A stretch of 14,352 nucleotides of DNA. Source: Bacteroidetes bacterium 4572_114. Lineage in GTDB: Bacteria; Bacteroidota; Bacteroidia; Bacteroidales; 4484-276. The position numbers were made by a program, and so were the translations under genes. This document shows, in pieces, positions 6,954-14,102 of this stretch (positions are counted from its first letter, which is position 1; each line of letters starts with the position of its first letter). Under the pieces are notes generated by a model, which saw only the letters and a program-made list of their open reading frames with translations, did no database searches and was not told the DNA's origin. The DNA is taken from assembly GCA_002254335.1 (NCBI GenBank), contig NIVA01000088.1:1-14352 (forward strand). The letters are read 5' to 3'.

Positions 6954-6993
6954 CACGCGTTGTTTGCACGTTGACACGCGTTGTTTGCACGTT
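6942..6993 (+). repeat. 21-bp tandem repeats at the end of the NUDIX gene
   Basis: Two exact 21-bp units (6942-6962 and 6963-6983) begin TTTGCACGTTGACACGCG. A third partial copy shares the first 10 bases (6984-6993). The first unit contains the NUDIX stop codon (6951-6953), and the array ends 7 bp from the stop of the convergent DUF4159 gene. Confidence 0.9.
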
Positions 6994-7000
6994 ATCAGCG

Positions 7001-7663
7001 TTATCGTGTAAAAACGTATTGAACCAGGTTGGCCCCCATTTTTAATGCTTTTGTACGTGTCTCTTCCGAATCTTTATGCACCTCCCAGTCTTCCCAACCA
7101 TCCCCCAGGTCACATTCGTAGGTGTAAAAACAAATCAACCGTCCTTCGTAAATAAGCCCAAAACCTTGTGGGGGTTTATCATCGTGCAGATGTATTTTTG
7201 GCAAGCCGTTGTTAAATTTAAATTTTTGATGGTAGATGGGATGGTCAAAAGGCAGTTCCACAAAATCCAGTTCAGGGAATACTTTTTTCATTTGTGGCCT
7301 GATAAATTTGTCCATGCCATAATTATCGTCGATGTGCAGGAAACCACCGGCCAGAAGATAATTCCGCAAGTTTTTTGCTTCCTGTGCAGAAAATACCACA
7401 TTCCCATGCCCGGTCATGTGGATAAATGGATAATTAAAAATTTCGGGGCTGCCAACTTCAACTGTTCCGGGAACAGGGTTTATATCAGTCCCTAAATTAG
7501 TATTGCAAAAAGATATTAGGTTGGGCAATGAAGTTGGGTTAGCATACCAATCGCCACCGCCATTATATTTCAATAATGCGATTTGCACACTACCACTGGG
7601 CGGTACTGCGGAGAGAAGAAGTAGTGAGATGATAGCAAGGTAAATTGTATTTTTGATGTTCAT
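7001..7663 (-). CDS. Exported DUF4159 domain protein
   Basis: This 220-aa protein begins with a signal peptide (MNIKNT, then a hydrophobic stretch IYLAIISLLLLSAV, cleavage probably near residue 25) and is otherwise a single DUF4159 domain. Recognisable family segments are VQIALLKYNGGGDWYANP, FIHMTGHGNVVFS, LRNYLLAGGFLHIDDNYG, FPFDHPIY-like PFDHPIYHQKF, and FCFYTYECDLGDGWED-like residues near the end. DUF4159 has a flavodoxin/glutamine-amidotransferase-like fold and is often found beside MoxR/VWA genes; no such neighbours are seen here. The catalytic function is unknown. It is transcribed towards the NUDIX gene, with stops 47 bp apart and no hairpin terminator between. The start ATG gives a sensible signal peptide. 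No TAnnTTTG box was found upstream. Family assignment is good; role is unknown. Confidence 0.85.
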   Translation of the reverse strand: MNIKNTIYLAIISLLLLSAVPPSGSVQIALLKYNGGGDWYANPTSLPNLISFCNTNLGTDINPVPGTVEVGSPEIFNYPFIHMTGHGNVVFSAQEAKNLRNYLLAGGFLHIDDNYGMDKFIRPQMKKVFPELDFVELPFDHPIYHQKFKFNNGLPKIHLHDDKPPQGFGLIYEGRLICFYTYECDLGDGWEDWEVHKDSEETRTKALKMGANLVQYVFTR

Positions 7664-7985
7664 GTTTGTATCTTTGAAACTGTTATTTATTTCTTCTAAG
7701 ATTAATACCCTGACAAGTAATTAAAATAATTTGAAAATTAAGGCCGCTTCGCGAGAGTCTTCCTCCAGACAAAACAGGCAGTGCCCATCTATAATCAAAG
7801 AAAAATGTTATCATCGAATTACGCTAGTTTATCAAATTATTACCTGCCTTTGGCAGGTATAATTCGTGTAATTCGATAAATTCGATGACAAATAAATATC
7901 TTTAACATTTTAACATTAGTGACTTTTTTTCAAATGACCACTTAATGACTATATTTCACCACATAGACAAACAACATTGTTCTAT
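7664..7985. other. Gene-free spacer between DUF4159 and rsmE
   Basis: This 322-bp spacer has no credible ORF. It holds the REP-like palindrome described at 7811-7888. The part next to the DUF4159 start (7664-7740) is AT-rich and should hold its promoter, but I find no consensus boxes. It also follows the rsmE stop, where no classic terminator is seen. Confidence 0.7.
7811..7888. repeat. REP-like imperfect palindrome
   Basis: Outer arms TCATCGAATT (7811-7820) and AATTCGATGA (7879-7888) match perfectly. An inner hairpin TACCTGCC-TTT-GGCAGGTA (7841-7859) extends by five pairs past a one-base bulge. The right side contains three 9-bp units starting AATTCG (7861, 7870, 7879). It looks like a dispersed intergenic repeat of the kind common in Bacteroidota, and it could also act as a bidirectional terminator, though no T-run follows the inner stem. 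Confidence 0.7.
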
Positions 7986-8687
7986 TCACTGGTTCATCAG
8001 ATTTATCGTATGGCAAGCCACAAGTGCTGCTGTTTCTGTCCTTAAACGATTTGCACCCAAACTTATTGGGGTAAACCCTGCTGAAATTGCGGATTGGACT
8101 TCCTGCACACTAAAGTCACCTTCAGGGCCAATTAAAACAAAGCAATCATTGCCTTGCTGATACGCCAGTTTTAATGTTGCCTTATTTTCAAAATCAACAT
8201 ATGCGATGAATTTTTGACCGATAAATTTAACTTTCAAAATATCATCAAAAGAGGAGAGGCAATTTAACTTTGGCAACCAAAACTGTTGCGATTGTTTAAG
8301 GGCCGAGATAATAATCTTTTCTGACCTGTCAACCTTAAACCTTATCCTTTCTGAGTGGGCACAATTCATTGGGGTAATTTCACCGATCCCGATTTCGGTG
8401 GCCTTTTCAATGAACCACTCAAACCTGCTGATATTTTTTGTGGGGGCAACTGCGATATGAATATGCACCGGGTTCGGGTTTGGCATAAATTTACTTTTGG
8501 AGATATTGGCCTGGCATTTATTCGGGTTGTCATCTGTAATTGTTCCTTCAAACCGTTCTCCCCTCCCGTTTGTAAGAATTATCCCCTCTCCCTTTTTCAT
8601 GCGCAATACACGGATTATGTGTTTGCTTTCGACACTGTTAAAACTAAAACCCCCGGGTTTGATTTCAGGGGAATAAAACATATCCAT
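7986..8687 (-). CDS. rsmE: 16S rRNA (uracil1498-N3)-methyltransferase
   Basis: RsmE methylates N3 of U1498 in 16S rRNA of the 30S subunit, using SAM bound in a SPOUT trefoil knot. The N-terminal PUA-like RNA-binding part starts FYSPEIKPGGFSFNSVESKH and contains HIIRVLRMKKGEGI. The C-terminal knot shows LIGPEGDFS (residues 185-193) and SLGANRLRTETAAL (209-222), both family hallmarks. The length of 233 aa is normal. I keep the first ATG (8687) because family members begin M-x-x-FY; an ATG two codons later is also possible. It lies 70 bp after the stop of the T9SS gene on the same strand, but a strong terminator separates them, so it needs its own promoter, which I could not identify. Assignment is secure. 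Confidence 0.96.
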   Translation of the reverse strand: MDMFYSPEIKPGGFSFNSVESKHIIRVLRMKKGEGIILTNGRGERFEGTITDDNPNKCQANISKSKFMPNPNPVHIHIAVAPTKNISRFEWFIEKATEIGIGEITPMNCAHSERIRFKVDRSEKIIISALKQSQQFWLPKLNCLSSFDDILKVKFIGQKFIAYVDFENKATLKLAYQQGNDCFVLIGPEGDFSVQEVQSAISAGFTPISLGANRLRTETAALVACHTINLMNQ

Positions 8688-8703
8688 ATCAACATTAGTT
8701 AAA

Positions 8704-8737
8704 TAAAAAAACCTGCCCCTATGATGGGGCAGGTTTT
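8704..8737 (-). terminator. Rho-independent terminator after the T9SS gene
   Basis: On the minus strand AAAACCTGCCCC pairs with GGGGCAGGTTTT around a short loop and is followed by a T-rich run. The stem (8708-8719 with 8726-8737) has 12 pairs without mismatch. It lies 19 bp after the T9SS gene stop and before rsmE. Confidence 0.88.
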
Positions 8738-8756
8738 CAATATCTGAAATTAGATT

Positions 8757-9554
8757 TTACCTAAGGACAACTTTTTCGATCCTCACTGAATTTTCTGATC
8801 TGAACTCAATGAAAAAGATTCCTTTTGGTTGACCTGAAAGGTCGAGCAAAGTATTTTCACCAATCGAACGGGTATAGATGACCTGGCCATGGGCGTTGGT
8901 TACAACCATTTCAACAGCATCGCTTATCCCATCAATATTAAAGATACCAGTTGATGGGTTAGGATAAATGCTAAGTGATGATAGTTCAGCCTCACCAATT
9001 GCAGTTGGCCCAAGTTTAAATTCAACTATTTGTGACATGCCGTTAATTGCAAACAATCCGTCATAATTTGGCATCTCAGTGCTGTATGTTGGTGTAAGTT
9101 GATAAGTTACGCCATTTCTGTTCAGTTTAAATGTCATGTGTTCGCCATCTAACAAACCATCTACTACGGATTCGGTATATCCATCGTCACCATAAGCAGC
9201 AAGGAACAAGTTTGAACCGTTGCCTGTACATTCAGCTATACCAACGCATGTCCCTTCAGGGTTAAACACACCTACAAAATCGCCTGTGTTAAAGTTTTTC
9301 TGTCCATCAGTTGTAATCGAAATAAAATGGACTATTCCTGTATTAACTACATCATTCCATCCATCGGCCCGCGTTATTTGTGGTTGTGGAGGGTTAACAG
9401 GTGCCGGGGCCATGGTTGGCATTGGGAATGTATAGGTTGAAGCATGGTACATACTAATCAGGTATGCATAATCAGGGTATAGCCAATCGAGGTCATTTAA
9501 CCCGCCACCAGGCCAAATGAGGTGATTTGTATTGATATCAAAAATCATCAGCAT
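8757..9554 (-). CDS. C-terminal fragment with T9SS type A sorting domain
   Basis: This is the third fragment (265 aa if read from the ATG at 9554, which lies in one copy of the 23-bp duplication). It has no signal peptide, so it would not be exported alone. Residues ~1-45 finish a beta-sandwich module begun in the preceding frame (WPGGGLNDLDWLYPDYAYLISM). Residues ~60-185 form another module (WNDVVNTGIVHFISI, GDFVGVFNPEGTCVGIA). The last ~75 residues are the T9SS sorting domain: LSIYPNPSTGIFNIDG, then TNAHGQVIY, LDLSGQPKGIFFIEF and the basic end RIEKVVLR. This domain is recognised by the type IX system and removed or used for anchoring. A strong terminator follows. Confidence 0.8.
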   Translation of the reverse strand: MLMIFDINTNHLIWPGGGLNDLDWLYPDYAYLISMYHASTYTFPMPTMAPAPVNPPQPQITRADGWNDVVNTGIVHFISITTDGQKNFNTGDFVGVFNPEGTCVGIAECTGNGSNLFLAAYGDDGYTESVVDGLLDGEHMTFKLNRNGVTYQLTPTYSTEMPNYDGLFAINGMSQIVEFKLGPTAIGEAELSSLSIYPNPSTGIFNIDGISDAVEMVVTNAHGQVIYTRSIGENTLLDLSGQPKGIFFIEFRSENSVRIEKVVLR

Positions 9555-9577
9555 TTGATATCAAAAATCATCAGCAT
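9532..9577 (-). repeat. Exact 23-bp tandem duplication causing a frameshift
   Basis: Bases 9532-9554 and 9555-9577 are identical. On the minus strand each encodes MLMIFDI. Because 23 is not a multiple of 3, the second copy shifts the frame to a stop (MLMIFDIKC then stop) 9548-9550. With one copy the frame continues into the C-terminal fragment. Confidence 0.95.
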
Positions 9578-12268
9578 ATCATCACCTAAAGCAGTAGCAA
9601 CGTCAGCAGCACTTACAGGGGCTGTTACCCTTATGGGGAAATAGCTCGCCCCTTGCGGAAGATCAACTGTTTTGTTAGCTGTTTCTGTACCAAAGATCAT
9701 GGTGTTACTCTCTGCATCCATTTTAGATTTGTACCCAAACTCAGTTGTTAAGTTTCCAAGTGTATTAACACTTTGAGATGGCCACCAAATGCCATAAGGG
9801 CTTTGTTGGATAGTTATGACCATATCAGGTTCATATACAGCGAAAACATCTTCAATATTTGCACTTCCCTCTGGTTCCATGTAAATTGAAACCCCGCTCC
9901 AACCTTGGCGGATATGGTGGAATTGTACTTGCTGGATGAGTATTTCAAGGTTTCCAAACTCTCCATCCTGGCCATATACGGCAGCATAATAGGTGCCACC
10001 ATCAAAGTAAGGGAATAACAATGCTGATTGTTCTGAACCAGGGGAACAATAATCGTCATCGTCATTGTAGGCAATCGCACCATGTAAGAAAACATTATCC
10101 TGGGGCAGTGTGCCGTCGAAATCAGCACAATCTTCATAAATGGCGAGTTGTGTGTTGAAATCAGAGTTACAGACCTCAACAATAATGTCCATAGTATAAG
10201 GTACATCAAATTCAAACCAACGGACATCGGTTTCACGCACCAGGGCATTTGTGAGGGCAGGGTCATTTACCTGGCCATAATCTATTGCAGCCTCACAGGT
10301 TGATCCCGGGAGTACCAGTGGGGTTGCACACAATATGTTTGATGCAGGGGATTCTTCTCCATTTGCGAGTATTTGCTTAACTAAATAACACCACTCATCG
10401 CCCCCCGGATAAATTTCGTCAACATATTCGGTACCGGTAATACCCTGTGCAATCCAAATAAATTCTTTGCTTGATCCTAACTGTCGGTAAATATTAAATG
10501 TTGGGACATAAGTGCCACCATTTTGATATGCAGTAACTGTGCCTTCAAAGAAATGTGGGTCTAATCCATAGGCATCACCTTCAACAAGATAATCAAGTAG
10601 ATAAGGGCCTATAGCCCCACCATCAATGGCAACTTCTATAGTGAAATTAATGTCTTCGGGAACATTTGAGGAGTAAAAATAATTTCCTGGTTCTTCCCAG
10701 TAAACTTTTTGGCCGTCAATGGTAGCAGAAATTGGGTTGCCAGGGGATAATCCAGGAAGGTCACCGGCACTTACAGGAACAAATTCCGGAGGTAAGACTA
10801 TTTCGCAATATTCGCCATATTCAAAATCAGGTGAGAAAATAAATAATGTAAATTCCAGGTCCATTGTTGATCCCGGTGTATATTCATTATTAAGTAAGAT
10901 TTCGCCCATTAGCATTCTTTCACCTTTAGGGGCAATTGGGGCCCATGTTAAGGCAACCTCTTCAATATCGGCAACGGCCGTTAAAAGTACCGGGGCTTCA
11001 AGCGGGTCAATTACAAATTGAACATTGGTCAGGCCTCCGTCGGTAACAACAATATTGTTTTTTGTTTGGCTGGTGTAATCTACATCATAGCCATCTGCTG
11101 TAACGCTGTAAGTACCAACCGGTACCTCAATCAGACACAGCCCAAGGGCATTTGTAATGTTAGAATAGTAATCGCCTGCTGTAACTTTTACACCTTCAAT
11201 ACCAACAGCTACATCACTGCCTAAAACTTCAGCACTAATATAGCCGGTTTCAATATCAATGATTTCCAAGGTTGCGAGGTAGTCAAACCCCGGGCATGGA
11301 AAACTGAAATAATCATTGGGGGCGACCATAAGGTAATGTGTCCCTGCCGGAAGAAGGATATCTTCAACAAAACCCTCTGTGCAAGCAAACAGGATCTCAT
11401 AGTTACTTAAAAAAGAGGTAACATTATCGCAGCCGGCAACACCCGCCTCAAGTTGACCAACAAACCCAAATACAACAGGGCCTTCTGTGTTTACACTAAA
11501 ACGTATGTTTGCCGGATGATCAAGGACTACCTTAAACCAGTCGGTATCCCTGATGCCGCCTTCGGCCCATAAGTTTCCACATACTACATCCCCATCTGTC
11601 ATATTTGTAAATGCCGGGGTTTCCATATTGCAGCCACCGTTAATATCATCGCCGCAAGGCTCATTTTCTGGAATACCACCCGGGGGGCAGGGAATATCAC
11701 ATACGGCATCTTCATAAATCGTAAGGTAACCATCACCACTCTCACCAAACCATCCACCAATCTCGATTTTGTAAACATTGCCCTGGACTACAGCCGCTGT
11801 TATTTCTGATTGTACCCCGCACCAGTCGTCATTGCAGTCAATATTTGTAGCAGGCGGACATACACTGCCATCCCAAACACCAAGTTGGGTATCATATTCG
11901 CTTCCACATAAACTGATAACGGCATTACCGGTAAAAGTTGGTGTATAATCATACCAAATGTTTGCACCATCGGTGCATTGAAATGGCAGGCCATCATCGG
12001 TAGCCAGGAGGGTTGAAAATGGCATGTCGGTAACTTCTCCAATGGCAATGGCATCGGCACAGTTGTCATTTGCTACTGTGGTTACTTCGGTTATGTTAAG
12101 GTCAAAATCCGGGATGGAAGTTGGGCTTGGCCATGTGTCAACAATAATATAATAAGTCCCGGGATCAAGCTCAACTGTAAAGCCAATAGGGCTTGCGCCA
12201 CCACCATAAAGATCGTAAGCAAGGCCAAGGCAAACACCCGTGAAACCACAATCATCGGAAAGGGCCAT
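9548..12268 (-). CDS. Central fragment of the T9SS-exported protein
   Basis: This is the second fragment, about 906 aa from the ATG at 12268 (the frame is open a little further up, but that part is out-of-frame sequence of the N-terminal fragment). Modules in order: the end of a pre-peptidase-like beta-sandwich (GTYYIIVDTWPSP); a second such domain (DNCADAIAIGEV ... YDTQLGVWDGSCP-like, ending YLTIYED); a cysteine-rich linker (CDIPCPPGG); a third (VCGNLWAEGGIRDTDWFKVVL ... GTHYLMVAP); a carboxypeptidase-regulatory-like domain (ISAEVLGSDVAVGIEGVKV ... VPVGTYSVTADGYD); a split fibronectin-III-like region (APVLLTAVADIEEVALTWAP ... FNIYRQLGSSKEFIWIA); a fourth pre-peptidase-like domain (STCEAAIDYGQV); and a WSGVSIYMEP module. 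It ends at the stop created by the 23-bp duplication. It has no signal peptide of its own. Confidence 0.8.
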   Translation of the reverse strand: MALSDDCGFTGVCLGLAYDLYGGGASPIGFTVELDPGTYYIIVDTWPSPTSIPDFDLNITEVTTVANDNCADAIAIGEVTDMPFSTLLATDDGLPFQCTDGANIWYDYTPTFTGNAVISLCGSEYDTQLGVWDGSVCPPATNIDCNDDWCGVQSEITAAVVQGNVYKIEIGGWFGESGDGYLTIYEDAVCDIPCPPGGIPENEPCGDDINGGCNMETPAFTNMTDGDVVCGNLWAEGGIRDTDWFKVVLDHPANIRFSVNTEGPVVFGFVGQLEAGVAGCDNVTSFLSNYEILFACTEGFVEDILLPAGTHYLMVAPNDYFSFPCPGFDYLATLEIIDIETGYISAEVLGSDVAVGIEGVKVTAGDYYSNITNALGLCLIEVPVGTYSVTADGYDVDYTSQTKNNIVVTDGGLTNVQFVIDPLEAPVLLTAVADIEEVALTWAPIAPKGERMLMGEILLNNEYTPGSTMDLEFTLFIFSPDFEYGEYCEIVLPPEFVPVSAGDLPGLSPGNPISATIDGQKVYWEEPGNYFYSSNVPEDINFTIEVAIDGGAIGPYLLDYLVEGDAYGLDPHFFEGTVTAYQNGGTYVPTFNIYRQLGSSKEFIWIAQGITGTEYVDEIYPGGDEWCYLVKQILANGEESPASNILCATPLVLPGSTCEAAIDYGQVNDPALTNALVRETDVRWFEFDVPYTMDIIVEVCNSDFNTQLAIYEDCADFDGTLPQDNVFLHGAIAYNDDDDYCSPGSEQSALLFPYFDGGTYYAAVYGQDGEFGNLEILIQQVQFHHIRQGWSGVSIYMEPEGSANIEDVFAVYEPDMVITIQQSPYGIWWPSQSVNTLGNLTTEFGYKSKMDAESNTMIFGTETANKTVDLPQGASYFPIRVTAPVSAADVATALGDDMLMIFDIKC

Positions 12269-12567
12269 ACCTGTGTGTTTAAACAAGTTTGATCGTAAGT
12301 ATTTCCTCTTCCTGTTGTTGTTTGGCTTAAATCGCTGTAAGGAAAGGATGGGATTACGATTGGATCGGAGCAATCATCACCAGTTGCACGTGAAGTGCCT
12401 TCAAGTTGGTGAGGGACTTGCACGGTTGGACCATGCAATTGTTGGATCATTTCCAATTTGTCAATTTTGGTCGAACCGGTTTGGTTAACCATGTTTTGCT
12501 GTGCAATCAGCGATGATGATATTACCACCATGGCTGCAAAGAAAAGTACTTTTGTAAAAGTTTTCAT
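12091..12567 (-). CDS. N-terminal fragment with signal peptide
   Basis: This is the first fragment. The ATG at 12567 starts a clear Sec signal peptide (MKTFTKVLFFAAMVVISSSL, then IAQQ, probable cleavage after residue 22). It is followed by a linker and the first pre-peptidase-like module beginning GDDCSDPIVIPSFPYSDLSQ and running to about residue 96 (TYDQTCL). From roughly nucleotide 12280 to the stop at 12091 the frame encodes residues with no family resemblance, while the correct reading continues in another frame, so the last ~60 residues of this 158-aa ORF are out-of-frame sequence. If the break is real, the cell would export only a short N-terminal piece without the sorting domain. Confidence 0.75.
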   Translation of the reverse strand: MKTFTKVLFFAAMVVISSSLIAQQNMVNQTGSTKIDKLEMIQQLHGPTVQVPHQLEGTSRATGDDCSDPIVIPSFPYSDLSQTTTGRGNTYDQTCLNTQVWPFPMIVVSRVFALALLTIFMVVAQALLALQLSLIPGLIILLLTHGQAQLPSRILTLT

Positions 12568-12643
12568 ATGATCTCAGATTTAATTAATGATTTAAATTTC
12601 AGTATTTTAATGTAAAAACGAACCGGAAATATAGCCAAATAAA

Positions 12644-12651
12644 CAAAGGTA
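12644..12651 (-). promoter_or_regulatory. Candidate -7 box of the T9SS gene
   Basis: On the minus strand TACCTTTG matches TAnnTTTG and lies 76 bp before the ATG at 12567. No good TTTG -33 element is seen at the right distance, so this is a weak call. Confidence 0.35.
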
Positions 12652-12963
12652 CAGACTACGCACCCCTAAAAACATTTGCAATTATAGTTAATAATTTCAT
12701 TTTCTCAAAGGTATTTCTCAGATTTTATCAAGATTTTGAGAGAAAAAAATGATAAGTCCGATTTAAAAAGCCACGAATGCACGAATAATGAAATGCAATA
12801 CCCTGATATTCAGTAGTAGAAATTTCGCAAATAAGGAACTTCGCACATTTTTATACTTGACTCATTAATTGGGTTGCAAATGTATGTATAAAATGTGTTG
12901 TTTTGGAATGGTGGAAAAATGGAGTGTGGAGTGGTGCAGTTTCCATCCATCCATATAGATCCC

Positions 12964-13037
12964 CGCTTCGTACGGGCAAGCTTTGCTTCGCTTCGTACGG
13001 GTAAACTTACTTCGTTTCGCTTGCTTCGCTTCGCAAG
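12964..13037. repeat. Short GC-rich degenerate tandem repeats
   Basis: CGCTTCGTACGGG occurs at 12964-12976 and 12989-13001, a spacing of 25 bp. A more degenerate third unit starts at 13013. The third unit contains a small hairpin, CTTGC (13020-13024) with GCAAG (13033-13037). The CTTCG-rich composition differs strongly from the AT-rich surroundings. Confidence 0.75.
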
Positions 13038-13118
13038 GAATCCCTGCTGGCAGTTGGAATAAGATAGGCTTTAAAAAATTATTTGAATTAGTTAAATGAA
13101 ATAAAGGGAAAATAAAAA

Positions 13119-14102
13119 CTATTCTTCCCCAGGCAGGAATTCAGATTGACCTACAAATAATTTTTCAAATAATTTTGACTTGAAGCCATCAAATTCCGCA
13201 CCCGGATTAATGGATGATGTAACAACATATCCGGTTAATGTATCTGATGGATATGCCATTAGCTCAATTGGCGAAAAATTATTGCCTTCAATTCTCAAGC
13301 TGTATGTTGCATCACTTGTTTTTATGGTCGAGGGATCAACAAAGTTTGAACTTGTGAGCCTGTAAATTTTATTCAGGTAACCAACCGTGTTTGCCGAGTC
13401 GGCCATTTGCCCTTCAATCAACCATTGATCATTGTTTTTTGTAAGGCTAAATTTTTCACTGTCCGGATAACTGAACATCAATCTGGAGATATCATCTTTA
13501 TTTACATTTACAAGGCTTTTATTTCTGTAAGAATTTACATCATTTTGATAGGACATTTTCAGGAAACCATCAACAGCATAAACCTCCTTTTCATCAACAT
13601 CCCTCACAAAAGAGGTCATTTTGCCCCGCTGCTGCTGTTGATATTGATTTTGCTGGCTCCCCTGTGGTGGCTGGGCATAGGAGAACTTTCCAATGTAGAG
13701 GCCGGCAACTTCTTTTTTGCCATCCATTAAAATTACCCTCGTCCCTGTTGAATCGGAAACTTCATATTGATCCCATTTATCCTTACTGGTTGCTGCTACC
13801 CTTTCGGCCTTTAAATCATTAAGCTGGGACAAAATATTCCTTACGACATTAATATCTGCAGGGTACTTGCTGCCTTCCGAAAGCACTGACCAATCGCCAC
13901 TTCCGCTGGTCCTCGAAAGGATTATTTCTACATTCCCCGGGGGGATGGTAATGTTCACCGCAGTTATATTTGCCGTGTCAACTTCAATAATTTCGCTTCT
14001 GAACGATCGCTCTTTATCGCCCATCATATCAATAATGAGGATAACGGCAGCAAGCACTACCAGGATAATTACCAGTGTTTTTATATTCAATTTACGAAAC
14101 AT
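13119..14102 (-). CDS. Membrane-anchored DUF4340 domain protein
   Basis: This 327-aa protein has one N-terminal transmembrane segment (residues ~8-28, IKTLVIILVVLAAVILIIDM) with the remainder outside the inner membrane, and matches the DUF4340 family: ITAVNITIPPGNVEIILSR, WSVLSEGSKYPADINVVRNIL, LNDLKAERVAA, KWDQYEVSDSTGTRVILMDG and VAGLYIGKF, followed by a second similar beta-rich repeat (DISRLMFSYPDSEKFSLTKN, WLIEGQMADSANTVGYLNKI). Between the two halves is a low-complexity Gln-rich linker (QQNQYQQQQ). DUF4340 genes typically follow GldF/GldG-like ABC-2 transporter genes, as here: its ATG overlaps the end of the gldG-type gene by 11 bp (14092-14102), so they are translationally coupled. The biochemical role is unknown; a periplasmic partner of the transporter is inferred. 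Confidence 0.85.
   Translation of the reverse strand: MFRKLNIKTLVIILVVLAAVILIIDMMGDKERSFRSEIIEVDTANITAVNITIPPGNVEIILSRTSGSGDWSVLSEGSKYPADINVVRNILSQLNDLKAERVAATSKDKWDQYEVSDSTGTRVILMDGKKEVAGLYIGKFSYAQPPQGSQQNQYQQQQRGKMTSFVRDVDEKEVYAVDGFLKMSYQNDVNSYRNKSLVNVNKDDISRLMFSYPDSEKFSLTKNNDQWLIEGQMADSANTVGYLNKIYRLTSSNFVDPSTIKTSDATYSLRIEGNNFSPIELMAYPSDTLTGYVVTSSINPGAEFDGFKSKLFEKLFVGQSEFLPGEE

Larger units (their letters stand above)
8757..12567 (-). pseudogene. Broken gene for a giant modular T9SS-exported protein
   Basis: Three consecutive reading frames on the minus strand together make one protein of about 1,250 aa: signal peptide, several beta-sandwich modules, and a type IX sorting domain. The reading frame is lost twice. 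The first loss is near 12268-12282, where residues matching a pre-peptidase-like domain stop after TYDQTCL and resume in another frame at TGMALSDDCGFTG. About 35 residues normally found between these in such domains appear missing, which suggests a deletion of roughly 100 bp. The second is an exact 23-bp tandem duplication at 9532-9577; removing one copy restores a continuous frame (MLMIFDINTNHLIWPGG). The product would be exported through the Sec system, then through T9SS to the surface or medium. There is no sign of a catalytic domain; adhesion or matrix function is a guess. The breaks may be assembly errors. Confidence 0.75.
12568..13118. other. Gene-free spacer upstream of the T9SS gene
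   Basis: This 551-bp spacer has no supported ORF. It holds the T9SS gene's upstream region (12568-12720, AT-rich), a short motif CCACGAATGCACGAAT (12771-12786), and a GC-rich repeat cluster at 12964-13037. The stretch 12790-12960 shows nothing clear. No hairpin terminator is visible after the DUF4340 gene, which ends at 13119. Confidence 0.7.

Noticed and set aside
6942..6993. Possible CRISPR array
   Set aside because: The units are directly adjacent with no spacers and number only two and a half; there are no cas genes nearby.
7076..7495. 139-aa + strand ORF opposite the DUF4159 gene
   Set aside because: It is a shadow of a real, recognisable DUF4159 coding region and shows no domain or signal peptide.
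12240..12488. + strand ORF opposite the N-terminal end of the T9SS gene
   Set aside because: It is antisense to the signal peptide and first module and its composition is not protein-like.
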